Assembly: GCA_031253705.1 (NCBI GenBank)
Contig: JAIRVW010000197.1
Coordinates: 1 to 5,005 of the forward strand
Reading direction: 5' to 3'
Length of the DNA: 5,005 nt
From: Brucellaceae bacterium
Lineage (GTDB): Bacteria > Pseudomonadota > Alphaproteobacteria > Rhizobiales > Rhizobiaceae
Positions within the stretch are counted from its first letter, which is position 1. Every line of letters starts with the position of its first letter. The translations under genes and the position numbers were made by a program. The notes beneath the pieces were generated by a model. It did not search any database, was not told the DNA's origin, and saw only the letters and a program-made list of their open reading frames with translations. Positions 1-4,829 of the stretch are shown piece by piece.

Positions 1-387
1 CAGTTTCTCTGCCTGACTGTCCAGATGCACCAGATTCAGCATTTCACGCACCCGCGTAGCGATCTGCGCTTTTGTCCAGTTCCGGCATTCCAGCCCGTAA
101 GCAATATTGCGTGCAGCAGTCATATGCGGAAACAGCGAATAGGACTGAAACACCACGCCGAAATTGCGCGACCGCGCCGGTGTATGCGACAGATCGGCTT
201 CACCCAGCATGATCTTGCCGGAATCAATATCTTCCAGCCCTGCAACGGCACGCAGCAAAGTCGTCTTACCGCAGCCGGAAGGCCCGAGAAAACACACCAG
301 TGAACCGTGCGGAATATTCAGAGAAACATTATCGAGGGCTGTGACTGAGCCGTAGTTTTTAATGACATTCTGAATATTCAAATCCAT
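1..387 (-). CDS. ABC transporter ATP-binding protein, 2-aminoethylphosphonate-type (PhnT-like), partial: N-terminal 129 residues
   Basis: Cytoplasmic ATPase that would power import of the ligand captured by the binding protein encoded just upstream. The translation begins MDLNIQNVIKNYGSVTALDN. It has the Walker A motif GPSGCGKTT at residues 35-43 and the Q-loop at Gln81 (FQSYSLFPHMT), followed by the NIAYGL stretch. This is the pattern of the spermidine/iron/phosphonate importer ATPase subfamily. The LSGGQ signature, Walker B and any C-terminal TOBE domain lie beyond the left edge, so the gene is cut by the window and not visibly broken. The ATG at 387 is chosen because AAAGGA (397-402) sits 9 nt upstream and the protein then starts right at the first beta strand, as usual for the family. 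The same frame stays open upstream for 110 more codons, but that part resembles no ATPase N-terminus. The 2-aminoethylphosphonate assignment rests on the neighbouring binding protein; ferric iron or polyamine-like substrates cannot be excluded from this fragment. Confidence 0.9.
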   Translation of the reverse strand, partial: MDLNIQNVIKNYGSVTALDNVSLNIPHGSLVCFLGPSGCGKTTLLRAVAGLEDIDSGKIMLGEADLSHTPARSRNFGVVFQSYSLFPHMTAARNIAYGLECRNWTKAQIATRVREMLNLVHLDSQAEKL

Positions 388-717
388 TGGTATATATCCT
401 TTGGTATTTTGTTTTGATGAGACACCCGCCGCTCTGTACGGCACATTTCTGCCGGTCTCATTGCTTTGATTAAGTGCAGTCCGCCGGCCTGTCCTGTTCA
501 GGCAAACCATATGGCAACAGAACAGCGTCTGCGAAAACCTCGCATAAACAGTATCATTTGCTCCGGCTGCTGCTTTTCGCACCGTGTCAAAACACAGTGC
601 ATTCCCCGTTATGCTTATTGTGTGCAGCTTTTTTTCAGACTGCTTGTCATTGCTGCTTTTTATCAGGTGCATAGAGCAAGACCGGACTGCCAGCAGGCAA
701 TCCGGTCTTGTGATATC
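388..717 (-). other. 330-bp gap between binding-protein and ATPase genes, open in the ATPase frame
   Basis: No recognisable gene lies here. On the minus strand, the frame of the ATPase gene has no stop codon from the binding-protein stop (718-720) down to the ATPase ATG at 387, a run of 110 codons. In-frame ATGs occur at about 672 and at 510, neither with a convincing Shine-Dalgarno. The translated segment matches no family I know and has mixed, rather basic composition. The gap also contains the hairpin at 677-710 and, nearer the ATPase, short stems that could compete: GCCG (428-431) or TGCCG (450-454) can pair with the same CGGC segment (439-442), inside an outer TGAGAC/GTCTCA pair (418-423 with 455-460). 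A TTGACA hexamer is present at 585-590 (minus strand), but no matching -10 box is seen at 16-19 bp, so I do not call a promoter. Confidence 0.5.
677..710 (-). terminator. Hairpin directly after the binding-protein stop codon; partial terminator or mRNA-stabilising stem
   Basis: A perfect 10-bp stem, CAAGACCGGA (677-686) with TCCGGTCTTG (701-710), is followed after one C/A mismatch by a further 4-bp stem, TGCC (688-691) with GGCA (696-699), and an AGCA tetraloop. It starts 7 nt after the stop codon. On the minus strand the 3' side reads CTCTATG, not a U-run, so efficient intrinsic termination is doubtful. In importer operons such a stem often protects the binding-protein message from 3' decay, or lets only part of the transcription continue, so that the binding protein outnumbers the ATPase. 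The structure is seen directly; the role is inferred. Confidence 0.55.
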
Positions 718-1725
718 TTAGCGCTCGTATTTCTTCTGCCATGTATCAATGATCTTGGTGCGATCATCTGCAGCTGCTTTGAAGTCTACCGGATACAGAA
801 CCTTGGAAACATCCTCAGGCAGACCGGCTTCCTTGAAGTTCTCAGGCATTGCGCCGCCCGGAATCGTTACAATGGCTTTCCACTTGTAATATTCATCCGC
901 AGCCTGCTTGCTCACAGTCCAGTCAAGGAAACGCTTTGCAGCATCCTTATTCTTGGATGTGGAGACCAGAGCATTGGCTTCCAGCTCGTTACCGGCACCT
1001 TCCGACGGGATCACCATGGTGATCGGATAGCCTTCAGCAATATTCTTGATAGCGCGCAGTTCGAAAGATGCACCCACAGTATATTCGCCCATCGAAGCGA
1101 CGTTACACGGCTTGGAGCCGGACTTGATATATTGCGCTACGTTTTTGTCGAGACTGTCGAGGAATGCCCAGCCTTTTTCATCGCCCATCTGTTGGATCAG
1201 CGAGTCAATCTGGATATAGCCGGTGCCTGAAGAGGCAGGGTTCGGCATCACAACTTCACCTTTGAACGCAGGATCGGTCAGATCAGCCCAGGATTTCGGC
1301 ATGGTCAGGCCTTTGGCTTTCAGGCGCTCATTATTCACGCAGAATGCAGCCATATAGCCGGTAACCGCAAACCAGCGGTCTTCTTTATCGCGGAACTGCG
1401 CAGGCACTGCATCAATATTGGCAGGCTTGTATGGTTCCAGCGTTTTAATAATGTCAGGATTGAACAGCGAGGTTACCGCAACACCCCAGAGCACATCGTG
1501 CTGAGGGTTGGCCTGCTCGGCAATAATACGCGCAACAAGATCACCATTGGAGAGGCGCAGCATGTTGATATCGAGATCCGGCAGCGCCTTTTTGGCTTCA
1601 GCAAGAAACGCCGCGGCTTCATCTTCTTCGTAAACGGTATAGACGGTCAGCGTCTCAGCCAATGCGGAACCGGCCATCAAAGTCGCAGCCAGCGCTCCCA
1701 AAGTCTTCAGATAAGTTTTGCGCAT
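718..1725 (-). CDS. Periplasmic substrate-binding protein of an ABC importer, putative 2-aminoethylphosphonate-binding
   Basis: 335-residue extracellular solute-binding protein that would capture ligand in the periplasm and deliver it to the membrane permease. It has a clear Sec signal peptide: basic MRK start, hydrophobic core at about residues 8-20, and probable cleavage after SALA (residue 23), leaving a mature ETLTVYT start. The Venus-flytrap fold of the iron/polyamine/phosphonate binding-protein family is indicated by LTVYT, HDVLWGVA (76-83), the ligand-loop motif NPASSGTGY (162-170), GEKGWAF-like GDEKGWAFLD (181-190), YIKSGSKPCNVASMGEY (199-215) and a C-terminal helix. SSGTG together with SGSKPC is typical of the putative 2-aminoethylphosphonate-binding (PhnS2/AepX-like) subgroup as I recall it. 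C129 and C207 could form a disulfide. A tandem tyrosine (Y279-Y280) recalls ferric-binding proteins, leaving iron as a weaker alternative. The ATG at 1725 is preceded by GGGGG with a 7-nt spacer. The gene is first in a probable operon with the ATPase gene 330 bp downstream. Confidence 0.88.
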   Translation of the reverse strand: MRKTYLKTLGALAATLMAGSALAETLTVYTVYEEDEAAAFLAEAKKALPDLDINMLRLSNGDLVARIIAEQANPQHDVLWGVAVTSLFNPDIIKTLEPYKPANIDAVPAQFRDKEDRWFAVTGYMAAFCVNNERLKAKGLTMPKSWADLTDPAFKGEVVMPNPASSGTGYIQIDSLIQQMGDEKGWAFLDSLDKNVAQYIKSGSKPCNVASMGEYTVGASFELRAIKNIAEGYPITMVIPSEGAGNELEANALVSTSKNKDAAKRFLDWTVSKQAADEYYKWKAIVTIPGGAMPENFKEAGLPEDVSKVLYPVDFKAAADDRTKIIDTWQKKYER

Positions 1726-1760
1726 ATGTAAGCCCCCATCCTATGGATTTTGTTTGAGTT

Positions 1761-1790
1761 TTTATAATGTTCCCACACATAATGATGAAA
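1761..1790 (-). promoter_or_regulatory. Candidate promoter of the binding-protein/ATPase operon
   Basis: On the minus strand, TATAAA (1761-1766, five of six matches to the -10 consensus) lies about 35 nt before the binding-protein ATG, giving a short leader of roughly 30 nt. The hexamer 18 bp upstream, TTTCAT (1785-1790), is a poor -35. The spacer includes a small inverted repeat, ATGT-N6-ACAT (1767-1780), and the repeated word ATAATG at 1764-1769 and 1779-1784, which might bind an activator that makes up for the weak -35. I saw no Pho-box-like tandem CTGTCAT repeat here. Position supports the call more than sequence does. Confidence 0.3.
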
Positions 1791-2130
1791 TAGCCGCAGA
1801 TATCAATGCGATTTTTTTAAACACACCAAAGCCCACGGCCGCGGAAAGCACGTTCCGCACCGGCATTGCATTCATGGCATCGTGCAGTTTGCATGCGTAA
1901 AAAATGCCGCAAACCACGCTGAATTCTTTAATTTTCCGCACTTTTTAAGCCGAATGTGATCATTCAGCCTGCAAAATATGAGGAAGTAAAATTCAAATCT
2001 GAAACGGTTCAAAAGCCGTTGTGTTCAACTTAGTTTGAAAATCTTGCCTGTGGATTTATGCAGGCGCATGTCCGTTAGCGTCAAAAAACAGCGCTTTTGA
2101 GAAAAATGTAACAAATCTTACATTTATATA
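1791..2130. other. Gene-free, inverted-repeat-rich stretch upstream of the transporter operon
   Basis: No coding frame here is convincing on either strand. The stretch contains several separate short inverted repeats: GCGGAA-N6-TTCCGC (1841-1858); GTTTGC (1887-1892) with GCAAAC (1909-1914), flanked by CGTG/CACG; GAATG-TGAT-CATTC (1952-1965); AACGG-N8-CCGTT (2003-2020), itself inside TTCAAA/TTTGAA (1992-1997 with 2034-2039); GCCTG-N10-CAGGC (2046-2065); TCAAAA-N8-TTTTGA (2081-2100); and AAATGTAA-N6-TTACATTT (2104-2125). The minus-strand binding-protein promoter needs only the left end. The rest may hold operators, a plus-strand small RNA, or both. Confidence 0.5.
1963..1992 (+). promoter_or_regulatory. 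Possible plus-strand promoter for a small RNA
   Basis: TTCAGC (1963-1968) and TAAAAT (1987-1992) are separated by 18 bp. The -10 matches consensus in five of six positions and the -35 in three. Transcription would start near 1999, just before the first of four stem-loops, and would end at the terminator at 2131-2179. Such weak matches arise often by chance in AT-rich DNA. Confidence 0.2.
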
Positions 2131-2179
2131 AAAAAGCATCTGCCGTTACTGTCAGAGGCCTGACCGGCAGATGCTTTTT
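1999..2179 (+). ncRNA. Candidate plus-strand small RNA made of serial stem-loops
   Basis: About 180 nt that would fold as four consecutive hairpins (2003-2020, 2046-2065, 2081-2100, 2104-2125) and end in a long terminator stem followed by TTTTT on the plus strand. No gene on the plus strand accounts for that terminator, because the neighbouring binding-protein gene is transcribed away from it on the minus strand. A weak promoter match stands at 1963-1992. It matches no RNA family I recognise. The plus-strand U-run may simply be a by-product of a symmetrical terminator serving the DUF2865 gene, and the AT-rich stems may be protein-binding sites, so this is a hypothesis. Confidence 0.22.
2131..2179. 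terminator. Strong bidirectional intrinsic terminator after the DUF2865 gene
   Basis: A perfect 15-bp inverted repeat, AAAAAGCATCTGCCG (2131-2145) with CGGCAGATGCTTTTT (2165-2179), has an inner stem GTCAG/CTGAC (2151-2155 with 2160-2164) around an AGGC loop. On the minus strand the stem is followed by a T-run and it sits 17 nt after the stop codon of the DUF2865 gene, so it separates that gene from the transporter operon. The plus strand also ends in TTTTT, so it could stop transcription from either side. Confidence 0.92.
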
Positions 2180-2196
2180 GTATGCTTTAAGAAAAT

Positions 2197-3147
2197 CTAT
2201 TCGATACTTTTTTCAGCTTTCATGCCTGCATCCGTATGCAGATTATCACTGCCGAAATTGACCAGCTCATCATTCCCGTCCTGCAAGAACGCAGGTCCGA
2301 TAATCCGCACTGCACGGTCTGCAGACTGAGCGGTAATATCTCTGGCAGGTGCCGGTTCTTTAACACTGTCAGCTTTTACCATTTCAGTCTTAGCCGGTGC
2401 CGGTGTGCGGGATTTTTTGCCTTTTTCCCTGCCGAATTTAACCTGCTGAATATAGGAATTATATTTAGCCCAGTTGCATTTATTGAAATTGCTGTCGGAC
2501 TGGTAGCGATACGCTGTCGGCAGACTTGCATAAGACTCACGCTTATCTACGGACAGCATATCCGCTGTTTCTGCAGCCGGATCATTCAGAATATAGAGAT
2601 TAACATTCGACGTTTCACAGATGAAACTGCACTGAGCCAGCGTCTCTTTAATCTGGTCGCTTTTGGCATATTGCGAATGCGGCGCCGGAAAATAATAACC
2701 GTCAGAGAGGCGCACACAGAACAGCAAGGGCGTTCCGGAATATTGTCCGAAAAATTGATTCTGCGGGCGGGTCACGTCCTGCTTCTTCATACTCGCCACG
2801 GCCGCTTTAGCTGATGCCTTAGGCGCAGCCTGTGTGAGCGAAGTACCGCTGCACCGTGCCAGAGCTGCAGCACTTGCCTCCAGCTTTGACTGAATATCAC
2901 CACGACGCATAGCCAGATCACGGCAGGCATTGAAAAAGCCGCCCTGCGCGCTTTCAGCCGTGCATTTACGGCCACGCTCCATATTCCGCACAGCAGTCAG
3001 CTGACGTTTCAGGCTCTGGTCAGCCGATACCAAAGAACTGTCAGCACACAAAGCAGCCAAGGCAGGAGAAGCACTCAATGTCGCAATCAAAAGCAGCACA
3101 AGAACAGACAAGCGTCTGAAACCAACAGTGATATATCCGGACATCAT
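2197..3147 (-). CDS. Secreted, cysteine-rich DUF2865 family protein
   Basis: 316 residues counted from the preferred start. The N-terminus MMSGYITVGFRR is followed by a hydrophobic core (about 14-26) and SPALA, with cleavage near residue 31, so export to the periplasm is expected. Residue -1 to the first cysteine is Leu, so there is no lipobox. The DUF2865 core is visible as FCVRLSDGYYFP (143-154) and ETLAQCSFICETSNVNLYILND (168-189); this order (CVR-DGYYFP, then CxxxC, then a strand ending LYxxxD) is the family hallmark. Eight cysteines in the mature part (34, 62, 75, 99, 144, 173, 177, 224) suggest disulfides. A basic, Pro/Ala/Lys-rich linker runs from about 238 to 270, and the C-terminal tail is acidic. 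The family's function is unknown; a cell-envelope role is only inferred. The frame also allows an ATG at 3222 (341 aa), but that one lacks a Shine-Dalgarno and gives a 25-residue pre-signal extension, whereas 3147 has GAGAGGT and GAGGA just upstream. The gene lies 152 bp after the cyclase gene, with no terminator between them. Confidence 0.85.
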   Translation of the reverse strand: MMSGYITVGFRRLSVLVLLLIATLSASPALAALCADSSLVSADQSLKRQLTAVRNMERGRKCTAESAQGGFFNACRDLAMRRGDIQSKLEASAAALARCSGTSLTQAAPKASAKAAVASMKKQDVTRPQNQFFGQYSGTPLLFCVRLSDGYYFPAPHSQYAKSDQIKETLAQCSFICETSNVNLYILNDPAAETADMLSVDKRESYASLPTAYRYQSDSNFNKCNWAKYNSYIQQVKFGREKGKKSRTPAPAKTEMVKADSVKEPAPARDITAQSADRAVRIIGPAFLQDGNDELVNFGSDNLHTDAGMKAEKSIE

Positions 3148-3163
3148 TCCTCGCAGACCTCTC
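3148..3163 (-). promoter_or_regulatory. Ribosome-binding site deciding the DUF2865 start
   Basis: On the minus strand GAGAGG (3158-3163) lies 10 nt before the ATG at 3147, and GAGGA (3148-3152) abuts it, placing the latter 3 nt before the second ATG at 3144. The alternative ATG at 3222 is preceded by GCAAAATT, with no purine-rich ribosome-binding sequence. This supports initiation at 3147 or 3144, right at the signal peptide. Confidence 0.55.
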
Positions 3164-3299
3164 GCCGGAAAACGCACACACCAGCGATCTGTTTCTACTT
3201 CGTTACGCACCTGCCCCTCCATAATTTTGCAAAGGCTAATTTAGAGATAAAAAGTCGAAACAAAAGCAAAATAAACAATAGATCACATAATAATGACTC

Positions 3300-4451
3300 T
3301 TATGCAGCAAAGATCTCAACTCTGTTACGGCCTTTATTTTTAGCCATATAGAGACTGACATCCGCTTTCTTTGCGATATCAGACATTGTAGTCACGCCAG
3401 CCATAGTCTGACATACACCAGCACTGATTGTAAGTCGCACAATTCTGCCCGCATGTTCAAAAGCATCATTTTCAATTGTCTGACGGGCGCGCTCGGCATA
3501 ATCATAGGCTTCACACATTGTCGTCTCCGGCAGGATCACCGCAAACTCCTCACCACCGATACGGGCGACCACATCTTTCTTACGGAAAATACTCGCCAGA
3601 ATATTGGCACACCGCTTCAGGGCAATATCTCCGGCTTCATGGCCAAACTCATCATTCACCCGTTTAAAATGATCAATATCCAGCAGGATCAGCGTTACGG
3701 AAGCCTTATCCGGCTTATGCGCAGCCAAAGCCAGCTCAAAAGCCCGCCGGTTATATAATTCTGTCAGCGGATCACGCAGAGCCAGTCGCTTGAGCTCCGC
3801 AAGCCCGCGCTCATAGGCAATAGAAATCGCGAAAGCACCACTTGCCACAATATGAACCGACACAATGAGAAGCTGCAGCGTTAATAAGCTATCCAAAGGC
3901 AACGGCGTCATCTCATTCCGGCTGACAATCCACGACTGAACAATACGGAACACAAAAGCACAACCAACCAGACCATAGGCAAAAACCAGCCCCCAGCGGG
4001 ACGGCAGAACCTCATCATTGGGTTTCAGCAATTCACGAAGGATCAGGATAATCTCGGCGAAGAGAATAACATTCACCGCACCGAAAATCACACCATGCTT
4101 AATATGCCCTGAAAACAGATAAGGAATGATGACAAGGAACAGAAAGACCAGATTAAATTCAACATAGTTTTTTCGGTAGAAGAACAGCCGCAAGGCTTGC
4201 CAACGCAAGGCCAGACCTAAAACCAGCAGACTATTCGCAAAAGCCATCTGCATGATCTGTGACCTGTCAACAATCACAAATATGACCAGTGCTGCAGACA
4301 AAACAAAATTTGCTGACGTCCAGTACAGCCAATAAATCCTATCGCGCTGCTTGAGCCAGATACAAAAGAACGCAACTGCAAATGCGAATAATGAAATCGC
4401 ATTTACAACAAAAAGAGAATTTGGCTGAATATCGACTAAATATTGCATCAT
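3300..4451 (-). CDS. Membrane-anchored diguanylate cyclase (GGDEF protein)
   Basis: 383-residue inner-membrane enzyme expected to make c-di-GMP from two GTP. Residues 1 to about 212 form a multi-helix membrane domain; hydrophobic stretches lie near 13-33, 46-61, 70-82, 99-114, 119-140, 154-172 and 188-212, so six or seven spans. A short linker (YERGLAELKRLAL) leads to a full GGDEF domain at about 223-381: DPLTELYNRRAF (227-238), LLDIDHFKRVND (256-267, with metal-binding D258), GGEEF active-site motif (299-303), and a C-terminal ADVSLYMAKNKGRN (363-376). The product-inhibition site RKKD (290-293) stands exactly five residues before GGEEF, so both catalysis and feedback inhibition should work. 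There is no EAL or HD-GYP domain. I do not recognise the sensor part as MHYT or MASE1; it may be one of the other MASE-type domains. The first of two tandem ATGs (4451) is used, with AGGGGG 13 nt upstream, a rather long spacing. It probably has its own promoter in the AT-rich spacer. Confidence 0.92.
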   Translation of the reverse strand: MMQYLVDIQPNSLFVVNAISLFAFAVAFFCIWLKQRDRIYWLYWTSANFVLSAALVIFVIVDRSQIMQMAFANSLLVLGLALRWQALRLFFYRKNYVEFNLVFLFLVIIPYLFSGHIKHGVIFGAVNVILFAEIILILRELLKPNDEVLPSRWGLVFAYGLVGCAFVFRIVQSWIVSRNEMTPLPLDSLLTLQLLIVSVHIVASGAFAISIAYERGLAELKRLALRDPLTELYNRRAFELALAAHKPDKASVTLILLDIDHFKRVNDEFGHEAGDIALKRCANILASIFRKKDVVARIGGEEFAVILPETTMCEAYDYAERARQTIENDAFEHAGRIVRLTISAGVCQTMAGVTTMSDIAKKADVSLYMAKNKGRNRVEIFAA

Positions 4452-4493
4452 TATCGACGACCAGCCCCCTTTGTCGACGAACGAAACATCATC

Positions 4494-4519
4494 AGAAGCC
4501 TATATATTCTCAGGCTCCC
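4494..4519 (-). promoter_or_regulatory. Leader hairpin upstream of the diguanylate cyclase start
   Basis: On the minus strand GGGAGCCT (4512-4519) pairs with AGGCTTCT (4494-4501), eight pairs including two G-U wobbles, around a 10-nt AT-rich loop. It would lie in the 5' untranslated region if transcription starts at the promoter proposed at 4566-4594, about 43 nt before the ATG. A 7-bp direct repeat, TCGACGA on the plus strand (4454-4460 and 4474-4480), flanks the Shine-Dalgarno. Any regulatory role is inferred; no known riboswitch is recognisable. Confidence 0.3.
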
Positions 4520-4565
4520 CATTCACTACGACAAAAAGGCGACATACAGCCCCGGCCAATCAGTC

Positions 4566-4594
4566 ATATTATTCTATATAAGAAAATCTGTAAG
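4566..4594 (-). promoter_or_regulatory. Candidate promoter of the diguanylate cyclase gene
   Basis: On the minus strand CTTACA (4589-4594) and TAATAT (4566-4571) are separated by 17 bp, each matching four of six consensus bases. The start would be near 4559, giving a leader of about 107 nt. Immediately upstream is the palindrome at 4600-4612, a usual position for an activator site. AT-rich DNA produces such matches readily, so confidence is modest. Confidence 0.3.
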
Positions 4595-4599
4595 TATCC

Positions 4600-4612
4600 A
4601 TTGCAATGCAAT
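4600..4612. promoter_or_regulatory. 13-bp palindrome, candidate operator
   Basis: ATTGCA-A-TGCAAT is a perfect inverted repeat with 6-bp arms around one central base. It ends 5 bp from the proposed -35 of the cyclase promoter, in the class I/II activator zone. The binding protein is unknown. Confidence 0.35.
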
Positions 4613-4829
4613 ATAGCATTATACAAGCAATAGTGACTTATCACTCTTTTGTGCAAAAAGCGACATTTTGATTATAAGTAAATAAACAGTTTTTAGTTTT
4701 CAGCACATTAATAATATACAAAATACCGCCTGATCACTCTGCCCTTTTATAATTCTACAGACAGGATCAGCGCCAATTATAGAAGCGGTACATTATGGCA
4801 CATCACGGTCAGTGAAATCTAAATCATCG

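Larger units (their letters stand above)
4452..4829 (-). other. AT-rich spacer between rfbD and the diguanylate cyclase gene
   Basis: 378 bp without a supportable gene; the part from about 4560 to 4760 is strikingly AT-rich compared with the flanking genes. It holds the candidate cyclase promoter and palindrome (4566-4612), a leader hairpin (4494-4519), two adjacent small stems, AGTGA-CTTA-TCACT (4632-4645) and CTTTT/AAAAG (4646-4660), and an inverted repeat CTGATC/GATCAG (4730-4735 with 4765-4770) that starts 59 bp after the rfbD stop. The last could be a weak rho-independent or anti-decay stem for the rfbD message, but it has no proper U-run. No strong terminator for rfbD was found. Confidence 0.5.

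Noticed and set aside
25..355. Two short plus-strand open frames
   Set aside because: Antisense to the ATPase gene, whose Walker A and Q-loop are clear.
585..590. Consensus -35 TTGACA on the minus strand within the importer gap
   Set aside because: No acceptable -10 hexamer is found at 16-19 bp; the nearest AT-rich match is about 29 bp away.
641..650. Short minus-strand leader peptide (11 codons from ATG at 650)
   Set aside because: No Shine-Dalgarno and no attenuator-like codon run; very short frames are expected by chance.
466..1230. 254-codon plus-strand open frame
   Set aside because: Antisense to the well-supported binding-protein gene and the gap beyond it; the translation is rich in Cys, His, Ile and Arg with no signal peptide, motif or Shine-Dalgarno.
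1718..1900. 60-codon plus-strand open frame in the intergenic region
   Set aside because: No ribosome-binding site; crosses the binding-protein start and its promoter, and matches nothing.
1791..2130. CRISPR or REP-like repeat array in the inverted-repeat-rich stretch
   Set aside because: The stems differ in sequence from one another; there is no recurring repeat unit and no spacers.
2236..2814. 192-codon plus-strand open frame
   Set aside because: Lies wholly antisense to the DUF2865 gene; the composition is shadow-like and no family is recognisable.
3044..3050. Possible lipoprotein cysteine after the DUF2865 signal peptide
   Set aside because: The residue before the first cysteine is Leu, not Gly/Ala/Ser, so a lipobox is not formed.
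4382..4633. 83-codon plus-strand open frame
   Set aside because: Begins inside the cyclase gene on the opposite strand; has no Shine-Dalgarno and low-complexity basic composition.
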